64,000 nucleotides of DNA from Acetilactobacillus jinshanensis_A (GCA_043289735.1 CP171343.1:372001-436000); one strand, 5' to 3'. Shown: positions 47,617 to 56,378, counted from the stretch's first letter. The notes: a model not told the origin generated them from the letters alone. Numbers and translations: made by a program.

Positions 47617-48555
47617 ATGATTGATAGTGATAAACAATTAGTCTTTGGTCATCGTAATCCTGATACCGATGCCATTGATTCAGCAATTGCCTATTCTTAT
47701 TTAATGAATAAGTTAGGTTATAATACTGAAGCCGTTGCCCAAGGTCATCCTAATGATGAAACCAACTGGGTATTAAAGTACTTTAATCATAAGGCTCCAC
47801 GTGTAATTACCCACGCTAGTCCTGAAGTTAAAAAGGTTATGTTAGTTGATCATAACGAACCTCAGCAAACGGTTCCCGATATTAAGAAGGTTACCGTTAC
47901 CCACGTGGTTGATCATCACCGAATTTCTAACTTCAATACGTTAGCTCCGATGTACTATACGCTTCGTCCATGGGGCTGTACCAGTACCATCTTAACGGTA
48001 ATGTTCCATCATCATCACGTTGAAATTCCTAAACAGTTAGCTGGTTTAATGATGTCAGCCATCATTTCTGATACCTTACTTTTAAAGTCACCAACCACTA
48101 CTAAGTACGATGTTAAAGCCATCAAAGAATTATCCAAGATTTCTGGCGTTGACTACAAGACTTATGGCGTTAAAGAATTAAAAGCCGGTACTAACGTTGC
48201 CGGTAAGAGTGCTAAACATTTAATTGATAACGATGCTAAGTCTTACGTTATGGGCGGTAAGCACGTTCGAATTGATCAAATTAACGTGGTTGATTTAAAG
48301 GACGTTATGAACCGTGAATCCGAAATCAAGAAAGCCATGAAAGCTGAAGCTAAAGCTAATGGCTATGATTTATTCTTAGTTATGGTTACCAACGTTTTAA
48401 ACACTAATTCTACCTTAATTGCCATTGGTGACTTAAGCGTTGTCGATACGGCCTTTGGCAAGAAACTGGGTCCTGATGGCTCGGTTAACTTACCAGGTGT
48501 CGTATCCCGTAAGAAGCAGGTTGTACCACCGTTAAATAAAGCTTTTGATAAATAA
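47617..48555 (+). CDS. ppaC: Manganese-dependent inorganic pyrophosphatase
   Basis: Family II pyrophosphatase hydrolysing PPi to phosphate, pulling biosynthetic reactions forward. It has 312 residues. DHH-domain metal ligands are in GHRNPDTDAIDSA, DHNEP and VVDHHRISNF; the DHHA2 C-terminal domain ends with VVSRKKQVVPPL, with the substrate-binding RKKQ. ATG is preceded by GAAAGAAG; a promoter-like TTCACA plus TAAAAT pair occurs between parC and this gene. Intact. Confidence 0.96.
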   Translation: MIDSDKQLVFGHRNPDTDAIDSAIAYSYLMNKLGYNTEAVAQGHPNDETNWVLKYFNHKAPRVITHASPEVKKVMLVDHNEPQQTVPDIKKVTVTHVVDHHRISNFNTLAPMYYTLRPWGCTSTILTVMFHHHHVEIPKQLAGLMMSAIISDTLLLKSPTTTKYDVKAIKELSKISGVDYKTYGVKELKAGTNVAGKSAKHLIDNDAKSYVMGGKHVRIDQINVVDLKDVMNRESEIKKAMKAEAKANGYDLFLVMVTNVLNTNSTLIAIGDLSVVDTAFGKKLGPDGSVNLPGVVSRKKQVVPPLNKAFDK

Positions 48556-48567
48556 TTTAAATTAACG

Positions 48568-49120
48568 TTAAGGATCAGCAAAAGATGAAAAGCCTATCAC
48601 GATCCAACCGATGATAATGTAAGGATATAAGTTACCCGGGAATTTAGGGACCGGATAAATATTGCTCAAAAACGGCGGTAAATAATGATGTTTACCCAAA
48701 GCGTATAGCATATATGCACAGGCGTTAGCTGAACCTAAAATTGAGGCTAAGCCACTTAAAAAGATAGCTAGATCCATAATGATGGCCATGGTATTGCCTA
48801 AAAATTTAGTGGATAATGCATCTAACGGGGATGATGAATTAGCAAATGTCCATAATAACGTCTTAGGAATGGTCTTCGATCCAGCCGGTGATAAAGCCAC
48901 CCTTTTCACCAAAGGCCTGCCGATTATAAGCATAGGCCGATCCGGAACCAGCGATATGCTTTGCCATCGCCGCAAAGCAAACGGCGACACATAAAATACC
49001 AAGGCCGCCCAGCAGGAACGACAGCGGAACGTTATAACCAGCAACTTTAGCGGTTGCAGTAGTACTGTACGCCATCGAGCCGGTCGGCGCAATCCCTGAA
49101 ATTGCAAGAGCAAATAGACC
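48568..49120 (-). pseudogene. APC-family amino-acid permease remnant
   Basis: Minus-strand remnant of a 12-helix amino-acid permease. The N-terminal part (GLFALAISGIAPTGSMAYST, then FLLGGLGILCVAVCFAAMAKH and GSGSAYAYNRQAFGEKGGF) is fused in frame to the preceding aminotransferase C-terminus. After GWIEDHS the frame is lost. A middle section reappears as SSSPLDALSTKFLG, IIMDLAIFLSGLASILGSAN and NLYPYIIIGWIVIGF. About half of the expected 450-500 residues remain. Deletions and a frame change make it non-functional. Substrate unknown. Confidence 0.8.
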
Positions 49121-49630
49121 ACTAGTAGCATAACTAACTCTAACGTAGCCTTCGCCTCCGGGACCAAATACGCTACCCGGGACTAACCCCACGTGACCGC
49201 GCTTAGCCAGTCGATTGCAAAGCCGAAGCTATCATTCTGGTATTTTTTCGGTAATTTAGCAAACGTCATCGGCCCCGTTTTTATAGGCTTCACTAGCGGC
49301 ATACTGACCTTATTAATCTTACTAATAATTTGGGCCGCAAACGAGGCCGATTCGCCAGCCGGTCATGGCAAATGAATAATGACGACATCCGTATGTTAAT
49401 TCACTGTAAATTTCGTCACTGATGCAAAAAATCGGGTACTGTTTGTTTGGCCCGTGCATAAACACGTTCGGGATGTATAACGGAAAGATTGGGGTTGGGA
49501 TAATAACCTCATCGCCCGGATTCAAGATGGTGTCAAAGTAGAATGAATCCCTTCGCTAACGCCGACAGTAACGAGAATCTGCGTTTTTGGATTGTAGTTT
49601 AAGACATTAAGCCCGCGGGTCGGTATAATG
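49121..49630 (-). pseudogene. Class I/II aminotransferase remnant (PatA-like)
   Basis: Fragments in family order on the minus strand: YNPKTQILVTVGVSEG, then LNPGDEVIIPTPIFPLYIPN, then joined by an in-frame deletion to FCISDEIYSELTYG and AMTGWRIGLVCGP. QYAASEAYKNGADDV and the C-terminal VGLVPGSVFGPGGEGYVRVS follow. The PLP-binding lysine segment is missing. About 150 of 390 residues remain. Its 5' end is fused to the RNase H-like gene and its 3' end to the permease remnant, so several deletions have merged three genes. Confidence 0.82.
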
Positions 49631-50229
49631 GCTGTCGTTATTAAATCCTTTGGATTAATCTTAAACGGATCGTAACTATTCGGATAGTGAAAGCACATCG
49701 CCTTGCTACAAAGCTGATGAACCAATTGGTTGCCGAGGATTCCCGAATGACCTTTAATCTGACGGATGTGGAGATGGGTAAAGCGTTGAAGGTATTCCTT
49801 TAAAACGCTAATTTGACCGATCTTCCATTCCGTATTTCGGGCGATGGATTGAATGGAGATACCGTGCCGAACGTTATGAATAATGCTTTTAACGGAAACC
49901 GAATCGGTATCGATTCGAATTCGTTTATCATACCAATGAAGGTTAATCAATCGTTTTAAGACCTGAATTACGGCTTCTAGTTCGCAATAGTTATTGTTTT
50001 TAGTGTTAAAGTACCGGGAATTAGATTCGATTTGCTGCTTTGAACCGTTAATGCTGTAAGCCCAAGCCCCGTCGTTAGAATTTCGCTGACCGCCATCCGT
50101 GTAAATGACGAGGTCTAATTGATGAGCTTTAATTAAGCGTTGTTCAGTCGGGGTCGCAAAGGTTGGATAAAATATATAATTATAGGCATTTTTGTAATTA
50201 TTAAAATAATGAACGAAATAGGGCGCCAT
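49522..50229 (-). CDS. RNase HI-like protein fused to aminotransferase fragment
   Basis: Reading frame of 235 residues. An N-terminal 40-residue extension of unknown type precedes an RNase HI fold: YTDGGQRNSN (first Asp), CELEAVIQVL (Glu), RIDTDSVSV (second Asp), then HIRQIKGHSGILGNQLVHQL. In typical enzymes the last segment has Asp at the position of the second His (in NQLVHQL), so the fourth metal ligand is replaced. From about residue 200 (RGLNVLNYNPKTQILV) the frame belongs to the decayed aminotransferase. Start ATG 50229 lacks a strong ribosome binding site. Activity on RNA-DNA hybrids is uncertain. Confidence 0.7.
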   Translation of the reverse strand: MAPYFVHYFNNYKNAYNYIFYPTFATPTEQRLIKAHQLDLVIYTDGGQRNSNDGAWAYSINGSKQQIESNSRYFNTKNNNYCELEAVIQVLKRLINLHWYDKRIRIDTDSVSVKSIIHNVRHGISIQSIARNTEWKIGQISVLKEYLQRFTHLHIRQIKGHSGILGNQLVHQLCSKAMCFHYPNSYDPFKINPKDLITTAIIPTRGLNVLNYNPKTQILVTVGVSEGIHSTLTPS

Positions 50230-50336
50230 TCATTTTCATCTCCAAGCTAATTATATAACTTGCATCCGGATCAATTTAATTAGAATATATCGTGTAAGAT
50301 ATATTATTCACTCAGACAAAAAGAAAAGGTGATAGC

Positions 50337-50870
50337 ATGGCTAAATTTGAGACTGCTATTTTTGCTGGAGGTTGCTTCTGGTGCATGGTAAAACCGTTCG
50401 ATACCATTCCCGGAATTGAAAAGGTGGTTTCCGGTTATACCGGCGGCCACGTTCCGAATCCAACTTATGCTCAGGTTTGCTCAGGTAAAACGGGGCATAC
50501 CGAAGCGGTTGAAATCACTTATGATCCGAAAAAGATCTCTTACCATAAATTAGTTCAGATTTACTGGCAGCAGACGGACCCAACCGATGCTTCGGGACAG
50601 TTCCAAGACCGGGGCAGCAGTTATCGTCCGGTAATTTACGTTAATAGTCCTGAACAGCGAAAAGTAGCTGAAGCGTCCAAGAAGAAGCTCCAGGCTAGTC
50701 CGTTATTTGATAAGCCGATCGTAACTCAAATTGAACCCGCTAAAACGTTTTATCCCGCCGAACAATATCATCAGGAATTCTATAAAAAGAATCCGCTTAC
50801 GGATGAAATTGAAGAATTAGGTGGTCGAAAACAGTTTATTGATAAATATTGGAAACATAACAAGAAATAA
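50337..50870 (+). CDS. msrA: Peptide methionine sulfoxide reductase A
   Basis: Reduces the S-epimer of methionine sulfoxide in oxidised proteins. It has 177 residues. The catalytic motif GGCFWC is at residues 11-16. YTGGHVPNPTYAQVCSG and GHTEAVEITYDP follow. The C-terminus lacks an obvious recycling cysteine pair. ATG has AAAAGGTGATAGC upstream. It stands alone, divergent from the RNase H-like gene. With the fRMsr gene at 62.5 kb the window encodes two methionine-sulfoxide repair enzymes. Confidence 0.95.
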   Translation: MAKFETAIFAGGCFWCMVKPFDTIPGIEKVVSGYTGGHVPNPTYAQVCSGKTGHTEAVEITYDPKKISYHKLVQIYWQQTDPTDASGQFQDRGSSYRPVIYVNSPEQRKVAEASKKKLQASPLFDKPIVTQIEPAKTFYPAEQYHQEFYKKNPLTDEIEELGGRKQFIDKYWKHNKK

Positions 50871-50951
50871 TAAATATAAATTATTATTTTTATAATAATA
50901 TTTAATATAAAAATCGCCTTACTTATAAATAATGAGTCATTTTTTTTTTAT

Positions 50952-51227
50952 TTAGCAAACACCTTTAAATAATTTATTAAGGTATTTTTTATTAGTGATC
51001 TTAATCGCAACGCCGGTGATGGTCACCGTGGCAGTTTGCTGCTTAGACGTGGGCGTCTGGGAGTAACGAACCCCGAGAAGAGCGTCGGCATGCAGTTTTG
51101 GAGCTTGATCCATCATGTTCTGTTTGGCAATTTGGTAAGCATCCCTTAATTTACCGGCTTTGACGCCTTTAACAGGACCTAAAATTTTATAAGCTTGCTT
51201 GGGCAAATTATTATTTAAGATTTTCAT
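50952..51227 (-). CDS. YbjQ/UPF0145-like small protein
   Basis: A 91-residue protein that resembles the YbjQ (UPF0145) heavy-metal-binding-like family: YKILGPVKGVKAGKLRDAY at the front, a helix AKQNMMDQAPKLHADALLGVRYS in the middle, and a beta-rich end TATVTITGVAIKI. The usual cysteines are absent, as in most members. Function unknown. The ATG follows TCGGAGG. It is the promoter-distal gene of the small-protein cassette 50.9-53.2 kb. Confidence 0.6.
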   Translation of the reverse strand: MKILNNNLPKQAYKILGPVKGVKAGKLRDAYQIAKQNMMDQAPKLHADALLGVRYSQTPTSKQQTATVTITGVAIKITNKKYLNKLFKGVC

Positions 51228-51243
51228 TCATACCTCCGAGAAG

Positions 51244-51669
51244 TTAAACTTTAGCAATTTTACTGGGATAGCTTAGTTTATAATCGTAATGCTGAATAAA
51301 ATCTAACGGAACGTAACCTTTACGATATTTCTTAACCCGGGCTTCAAAGCTGATTTTTTGGTGCTTCTTTAAATGACCTAATTTTCGAAAGCCTTGGGTG
51401 TAACTGAACCATAAATGATCCGTGACTTCTTTGTCATGGTATGTAATGTGTTTTAATAGTAAGGATAAACCGCCGCTGCTTTTACGGCCAAAACGAGTAT
51501 AAATACCCACAAATCGGTAACGTTGGTTATTTCCCAATCTGGCTAGAGATTTACGAGCGTGATTAGCAATTTTTTCTTGATGTTTAATATGAATCCCGCT
51601 GATTAAAACGAAGCCTCGATATTTAGTTTGAATTTGCATAAGATTATCAAGCCAAGTTGCAATCGTCAT
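51244..51669 (-). CDS. Unknown 141-residue basic protein
   Basis: I do not recognise the family with confidence. The N-terminal half (LISGIHIKHQEKIANHARKS) looks helical; the second half is beta-rich and basic (DHLWFSYTQGF, KISFEARVKKYRKGYVPL, DYKLSYPSKIAKV) and could be an OB-like nucleic-acid-binding fold, which is inference. Its ATG overlaps the stop codon of the upstream gene (TAATG), so the two are translationally coupled. The closest neighbours are other small unknown proteins. Confidence 0.65.
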   Translation of the reverse strand: MTIATWLDNLMQIQTKYRGFVLISGIHIKHQEKIANHARKSLARLGNNQRYRFVGIYTRFGRKSSGGLSLLLKHITYHDKEVTDHLWFSYTQGFRKLGHLKKHQKISFEARVKKYRKGYVPLDFIQHYDYKLSYPSKIAKV

Positions 51670-51950
51670 TAATTGATGATTGCTTTTAGATATGTATGAT
51701 GATGTTTCGTAAAAAAGTTATCCTTAATAAAAGCTTTAGGTTTAAAGCCATAAAGATAACTTAAACCACGAATCACGCGCCGATAATTTTTATCAATGTT
51801 TAGATGATAAGATTTATTTTTACGTAAACACGTTATTTTGTGATTAATGTTATGAAGACTTCTAGTAATTAGTTTTTTAGCGCGAATCCTTTGTCTATGA
51901 TTAGAATTATGATATTGAATTGGATTTTGCCGAAATTTAATAATAAACAT
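51669..51950 (-). CDS. Unknown 93-residue highly basic protein
   Basis: Very basic, His/Asn/Lys/Arg-rich protein (for example NSNHRQRIRAKKLITRSLHN and NIDKNYRRVIRGLSYLYGF). No membrane helix or known motif. Overlap of its stop with the next start (TAATG) couples it to the 141-residue gene. The charge suggests nucleic-acid contact, but that is only inference. Confidence 0.55.
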   Translation of the reverse strand: MFIIKFRQNPIQYHNSNHRQRIRAKKLITRSLHNINHKITCLRKNKSYHLNIDKNYRRVIRGLSYLYGFKPKAFIKDNFFTKHHHTYLKAIIN

Positions 51951-52071
51951 TTAATCAATTCTAAAAATTTAATTATTTCAGAAATTTAATAAGCTATAAT
52001 ACTAATATACCAGTGACATCAATACTAATGCACATAACCTAATAAGTTATGTGCATTATTAACACCCAAAA

Positions 52072-52353
52072 TTATTTAAAATTACTCAGATTTAACGTTA
52101 CTTCAATGAATTTCGGGTTCATTTTATTAAAACGTTTATAATATTCTTTATCTAAATTTCGATAATGCTGAGCAACTTTATGAATTTTGCTAACGGCATA
52201 TTTATGATACTTAGGTAAAATGGTTAATTCTTCACTCAAACTCGATAACGCATTGTGCATTTTACCGATTGAATAATCATTGTCAATCACGGTTTTAACT
52301 TGCTCGATACTATTATCAATTAAGCTTTTTTGAAATTCGCTTAAATCATCCAT
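52072..52353 (-). CDS. Unknown 93-residue helical protein
   Basis: Small, largely helical protein (DDLSEFQKSLIDNSIEQVKT, SIGKMHNALSSLSEEL, IHKVAQHYRNLDKEYYKRF) with no recognised domain and no membrane segment. It lies in the AT-rich cassette of short minus-strand genes. The ribosome binding site is weak (no clear AGGAGG before the ATG), which lowers confidence. Confidence 0.5.
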   Translation of the reverse strand: MDDLSEFQKSLIDNSIEQVKTVIDNDYSIGKMHNALSSLSEELTILPKYHKYAVSKIHKVAQHYRNLDKEYYKRFNKMNPKFIEVTLNLSNFK

Positions 52354-52433
52354 AATTGTGCCCTAATCCGCTATATATTGTAAGAAAATATAAATTTATA
52401 GTGAGTCATATTTCTAATAACAATATAAAAATA

Positions 52434-52595
52434 TTATTTATGAATTAATCGGAATAATGTGATTTGAAATCCCGCAATAATAATTAATAATATATTAAAG
52501 CCAATTTTTGATAAATGATTTCTGAAAAATGAAAAACCAATTATAAACATTATTATCCAGAAAATGGAACTTGCCCACCACATGATTTTAGTCAT
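52434..52595 (-). CDS. Unknown 53-residue two-helix membrane peptide
   Basis: Small frame from ATG 52595, preceded by AAGGATG at good spacing. Two hydrophobic segments are seen: ASSIFWIIMFIIGFSFF and IGFNILLIIIAGFQITLF, separated by a polar turn RNHLSK. It ends with basic residues. No family is recognised. Its signals and hydrophobic pattern support a real gene, just downstream of another small membrane protein. Confidence 0.55.
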   Translation of the reverse strand: MTKIMWWASSIFWIIMFIIGFSFFRNHLSKIGFNILLIIIAGFQITLFRLIHK

Positions 52596-52611
52596 TATTA
52601 ATCATCCTTAA

Positions 52612-52918
52612 TTATTTTTTGCTAGATCTTTTTTAGCTACGTAAATTAAGCCGGTCGTTAATAAACTGATTACGATACCTAAGATTAACGGGCTTAAAAG
52701 ATACGGGAATGCAACCACGGTCCAAACGGAGCTTAAAATTAACAAAACTTCACTAACGTAAGCTAGTTTAATTAATTTAGAATTATAAATAATCCGGTTG
52801 ATAATAAGGATATATTAACGCCATTGCCAAAGTTGCCCACGAAAACGTTGAAGAACGTTACGCAGCTAACGTAAATGCTGCCTAAGCATAGTAATAATCG
52901 AAACGCACGGTTTGCCAT
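52612..52918 (-). pseudogene. Small membrane protein with a frameshift
   Basis: From ATG 52918 (AGAGGG upstream) a hydrophobic frame reads FRLLLCLGSIYVSCVTFF, then stops after 46 codons. One base over, it continues NRIIYNSKLIKLAYVSEVLL, then WTVVAFPYLLSPLILGIVI and SLLTTGLIYVAKKD. The rejoined protein would be about 100 residues with three to four helices. No family recognised. A single frame change separates the halves. Confidence 0.5.
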
Positions 52919-52930
52919 TTAATCCCTCTT

Positions 52931-53170
52931 TTAATCAAACACCAAGCTAAATTGATTTTCAACGTTGATAACGCGCTGCTGATTTAGGTTAAACTTATTT
53001 CCGTGATTCTTACAAAAATCTTTAATAACGTCACTGTTGGTATTCGTAATTTCAAAGATCGGTTGCCCTTTAACCGATAATAAATCAAAGATAATGTATT
53101 TATGAGATGATAATTTAGCAGCTAAATTTCGGCTAAAAATATGTGAATTAATGTGAATTTCTTTTTCCAT
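52931..53170 (-). CDS. Unknown 79-residue soluble protein
   Basis: Start ATG 53170 (MEKEIHINSHIFSRNLAAKL) has AAAGGA upstream; longer starts to 53254 have no signal. Mixed alpha/beta sequence with no motif that I recognise (KYIIFDLLSVKGQPIFEI, FNLNQQRVINVENQFSL). It heads the minus-strand small-gene cassette, about 300 bases from tRNA-Ser. The AT-rich stretch 53255-53425 between them holds no gene that I can see. Confidence 0.5.
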   Translation of the reverse strand: MEKEIHINSHIFSRNLAAKLSSHKYIIFDLLSVKGQPIFEITNTNSDVIKDFCKNHGNKFNLNQQRVINVENQFSLVFD

Positions 53171-53426
53171 AATAATTTCAATCCTTTTCGTTATCGATAA
53201 GTTAACGGATACCAAAAGAGACCAATGCGAATAACATTGGCCCGAAACTGCCATAAAAAATCTACTAAATAAATTTTCACCAATATCTACAATAAGGCGA
53301 AACTCTACTTATAATATATCTACATAAAATGTACATAATAAAATCTATTATGGTATGGCTCTCTACTGTTTCATTTATTATATTAAACTAATCTTATATT
53401 AATTACAAAATTTAGAATTTAAAACA

Positions 53427-53460
53427 GCAAAAAAAGCCATCTCAAAAGAGATGACTTTTT
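53427..53460. terminator. Terminator downstream of tRNA-Ser
   Basis: AAAAAGCCATCTC pairs with GAGATGACTTTTT around a 4-base A loop, with one internal mismatch and T or A runs at both ends. It lies 11 bases from the 3' end of tRNA-Ser and can act on the minus strand. Confidence 0.8.
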
Positions 53461-53470
53461 GGTGGGTCAA

Positions 53471-53558
53471 TGGAGAGTGAGGGATTCGAACCCTCGCGCC
53501 ATATTGGTGACCTACGCCCTTAGCAGGGGTGCCTCTTCAGCCACTTGAGTAACTCTCC
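53471..53558 (-). tRNA. tRNA-Ser(GCT)
   Basis: An 88-nt minus-strand tRNA with a long variable arm. The acceptor GGAGAGT pairs with ACTCTCC; the D-arm, the anticodon stem CCCCT/AGGGG-type loop with anticodon GCT, and the T-arm GAGGG-TTCGAAT-CCCTC are all present. CCA is not encoded. It reads serine AGC/AGU codons. tRNA-Ser genes are common integration sites, but no attachment repeat is visible here. Confidence 0.95.
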
Positions 53559-53703
53559 ATAATTGTTATTCATATCACTCAACAATTATTATTATAATAC
53601 TTTATTTCCTCAGTTGTCTAGGATCTATCGAAAATTTCTTGACATTTATTCAAACTACGGGTTACCTTTTACTTAGTCGTTAACTAAAGGAAGGATTCAA
53701 TTT

Positions 53704-54423
53704 ATGTATCGAGCCGTAGTGTTTTTTGATTTAGATGGCACCCTCTTGGATTCTAAAAAAAGAGTTCAGTCTTCTAGTTTAAATGCTTTAGATCAATTAC
53801 GAAACAATCATATTTTACCGGTAATTTCAACCGGTCGCCATTTATTAATGGTCAAATCAATTATGAAAACGACCCATATTCAGACCGTAATTTGTGCTAA
53901 TGGCAGTTATATTCAGTATAAGGGGAGCCTTTAAACACGATCACGATTCCGACCGGCCTTAGCGTTTCAAACTCGAGATCAAATCGTTTTAAATCAAGCT
54001 AATGGATTAACCGAAGCGGCCTATCTTCATCATTCGGTAAGTCCCCAAGTTAATCCTGATTTCTATCAAAATCACCCCATTAACTTCGTTAACTTATTTA
54101 CCAAGGATCACGACAGATATTATCAGAAAAAATTTAAAGGCCAGTTAAATATCGTCCGTAACAGTACCAAATGTTTAGACGTTATGAAATCAGGCGTTAG
54201 TAAGCAGTTAGGTATTAAAATTTTACTAAAGAAACTAGGCTTAGACGGGGTTCCTACGTATGCCTTTGGGGACGGCCTAAACGATATTGAAATGTTTAAT
54301 CAAGTTTCACATTCGGTCGCCATGGGCAACGGCTTAAAGCCTTGTAAAGCCCATGCAGAGTTCATTACTGACACTAACGACCGCGACGGTATCTATAACG
54401 GCAAGCAAAATAAAAATGACTAA
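53704..54423 (+). pseudogene. Cof-type HAD hydrolase, frameshifted
   Basis: HAD-superfamily sugar-phosphate phosphatase type IIB. From ATG 53704 the first motif FFDLDGTLLDSKK and the STGRH motif are intact, and the frame stops at 53934 in a T run. One or two shifts later, from about 53957, it is open to 54423: HHSVSPQVNPDFYQNHP, then KCLDVMKSGVSK and the motif FGDGLNDIEMF with its Asp residues. All catalytic motifs survive, but in different frames. The cap domain seems slightly short. ATG has AAGGAAGG upstream. Confidence 0.8.
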
Positions 54424-54451
54424 ATTTATTAGTCATCTAAAAAGGATTGAT

Positions 54452-54679
54452 TATTAGTTATCGCAATCGGTCTTTTGATCTGGCGAATTCGTCAGTTTAA
54501 TCAACCCCAAACGATTCGCTGGCAAATTGGTCACCAAATCTTTACGTTTCAATTTCCTTTTAAATGGATGCGTTTAAGCCGTATTTGTTTTTCTCTTCTT
54601 GTTCCTCGGAATTATTTTACCGATTCTTTTAACGATCGGTTTAATCACCTTAATTTTATTCTTACTTTTTGTAATTTAA
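54452..54679 (+). pseudogene. Small membrane protein remnant
   Basis: Follows the HAD remnant. One frame reads LVIAIGLLIWRIRQFNQP, then IFTFQFPFKWMRLSRI; a shifted frame continues LGIILPILLTIGLITLILFL to a stop at 54679. No start codon is available for the first part. The layout is an N-terminal helix, polar middle and C-terminal helices. Family not recognised. Confidence 0.45.
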
Positions 54680-55087
54680 CTAAATTGACATTCCGTTAAT
54701 ACTGATTTTCGGAATGTTAACGACTTTTAAATGGTTCCCGGTTTGCTGGTAGTAAACTTGGAAAACACCTCTGATGGTATTAATCGTGTTTATATCAAAA
54801 GTTGTACTGTTGATGAAGCTTCCGGAGGTTGAATTCGGCGTTCGGAAGCTATTTTTGTACGCAATGTAATTTTGCAGATCAACCACTTTGGAGGTAATGA
54901 TACTGTTATAAATATGAACGAAGTAGTCTAATTGCTTTGCTTCCCCTAAATGATAATGATTATCGATATAAACGATCTTACAGGCCATGTTGGTTAACCA
55001 ATAAATCTGAATAATGGTCTGTTCGTTAATGGGCTTCTTTTTGAAGGTGGCAAGTTGATCGGAAATAATTTTATATATAGTTCTCAT
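54680..55087 (-). CDS. Unknown 135-residue protein
   Basis: ATG 55087 has a very strong AAGGAGG ribosome binding site, so the gene is likely real. It is soluble with no known motif. Segments such as IIQIYWLTNMACKIVYIDNH and FDINTINTIRGVFQVYYQQT suggest alpha/beta structure. No signal peptide. It ends tail-to-tail with the membrane-protein remnant at 54679. Confidence 0.6.
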   Translation of the reverse strand: MRTIYKIISDQLATFKKKPINEQTIIQIYWLTNMACKIVYIDNHYHLGEAKQLDYFVHIYNSIITSKVVDLQNYIAYKNSFRTPNSTSGSFINSTTFDINTINTIRGVFQVYYQQTGNHLKVVNIPKISINGMSI

Positions 55088-55123
55088 GGAGTTGCCTCCT
55101 TAAATAAATATAAGTAGTTATTA

Positions 55124-55827
55124 TTATAAGTAAATTTTCGATAAAATCAAGATCTCTTTAACCCGATGAAAGAAATCACAAAAGAACTTATTTTGAGCTG
55201 GATTACTCTGCCAGAGATTTTCGGGATGCCACTGAACACCTTGGATTAATGCGTGAGGAGACTCAATCCCTTCAATGATGTTATCCGGTGCTCTAGCGAC
55301 TACTCGCAAACTGTGACCTAAAGTCCTGATGGCTTGATGATGGCGTGAATTCACAATCTGATGGCCTCCCAGGGTCCGATAAAGATGACTTCCGGGATCA
55401 ATCTGGACCGAATGAAAACTACCATCGTGATTGATAAGCTTTCGATCATGAATCTGAGAATAGATGTTCTGATATAAAGTTCCACCTAACGCTACGTTAA
55501 TCATCTGACTACCGCGGCAGACACCCAGAATAGGCTTACTTTCTCAAAACGATCACGAGTGGGATAAGAAAGAACTGGTGCAACGGTTGGTTCATTATAG
55601 GTAGATGGATCAATATCGTCACCACCGCCCAAAATTAATCCGTCATTTTGGTTCAGCAAATTTTTAATTAAGCTTGGAAGTAAATGATTTAACGATGGTA
55701 ATAGTAACGGTTCCACGTGATTATAAATTAAAGCGTCCGTTAACGGATAGGCACCGTAATGAGGAACTCTAATTCTCGTACTGGTGGTTGGGAACGACGT
55801 CTCATACATAGTTATACCAATTTTCAC
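55124..55827 (-). pseudogene. Class I glutamine amidotransferase (PuuD-like), broken
   Basis: Gamma-glutamyl-GABA hydrolase-type protein. The N-terminus (MKIGITMYETS, GLILGGGDDIDPSTY) is read to 55501. It then changes frame after RDRFE, where about ten residues are missing. The catalytic cysteine segment is readable as PILGVCRGSQMINVALGG in the second frame. The C-terminal frame holds GVQWHPENLW with the catalytic His and Glu. Deletion plus frameshift makes it non-functional as sequenced. Confidence 0.82.
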
Positions 55828-55839
55828 TTATAGTTAAAT

Positions 55840-56099
55840 TTAGCAAACACCTGAACTGATGCCGATTACTAAGAAACTGATTACTAGTAATGAAACACCA
55901 GAAACGATGAATTTGCTTTCGCCGGCTTTAATGGACCCCATTGAGCTTTTAAAGTCGAAATTAAGGTCATAACGAAACCGGCAGCAAAAATAAAGAAGCC
56001 TAAAATAACGGCAACGCTAACTCCGGGAGTTAAGCCTTGCATAAACGGGAACCAGCCTTGAAAAATAGCTGGAATTTTTGCCATTGCTAAAATACTCAT
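55840..56099 (-). pseudogene. Small two-helix membrane protein, frameshifted
   Basis: From ATG 56099 (ribosome binding site AGGAGG) the frame gives a helix SVAVILGFFIFAAGFVMTLIS, then changes frame near a T/A run. The other frame continues SSMGSIKAGESKFIVSGVSL and LVISFLVIGISSGVC to a stop at 55840. The rejoined protein would be about 86 residues with two helices. Family not recognised. Confidence 0.5.
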
Positions 56100-56376
56100 A
56101 TTAAAGAGCCTCCTGATTTATTTTCCTATTTTCAATTATAATCCAAAATTATATAATTCACACCCGACTTACGTTTTATTTCAAGATAACGGAGAGATTT
56201 TTAGATCGATTAATCAGATAAAAGCCGTATTAACCCACCGATATATCGGCACGGCCTAAATAAATACTCGATTAAAACTCATAGTAATCTCCAAATTCGA
56301 TTCGTCGGTTTTAGACTACGTTAATTTTATTAAAAAGTTACATGATTCAGGGATGGCTTTTAAGCACGTGTATTAA
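56100..56376. other. Interval with no recognisable gene
   Basis: About 280 bases between a small membrane gene and an N gap. The plus strand has short open pieces (for example VLFQDNGEIFRSINQIKAV and VSKFDSSVLDYVNFIKKLH in changing frames) that may be relics of a coding sequence, but I cannot assign a family. Confidence 0.4.
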
Positions 56377-56378
56377 NN
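56377..56378. other. Two ambiguous bases (assembly join)
   Basis: The only N bases in the window. They lie immediately beyond the stop codon of the HTH gene beside the integrase, so the join may hide repeat or mobile-element sequence. Confidence 0.95.

Noticed and set aside
49193..49375. Plus-strand frame of 60 codons with hydrophobic stretch
   Set aside because: It is opposite the aminotransferase remnant, whose minus-strand reading matches known family motifs.
50285..50304. Inverted repeat ATATATC/GATATAT upstream of msrA
   Set aside because: Short and purely AT-rich apart from the centre; it could be an operator, but nothing supports a specific regulator.
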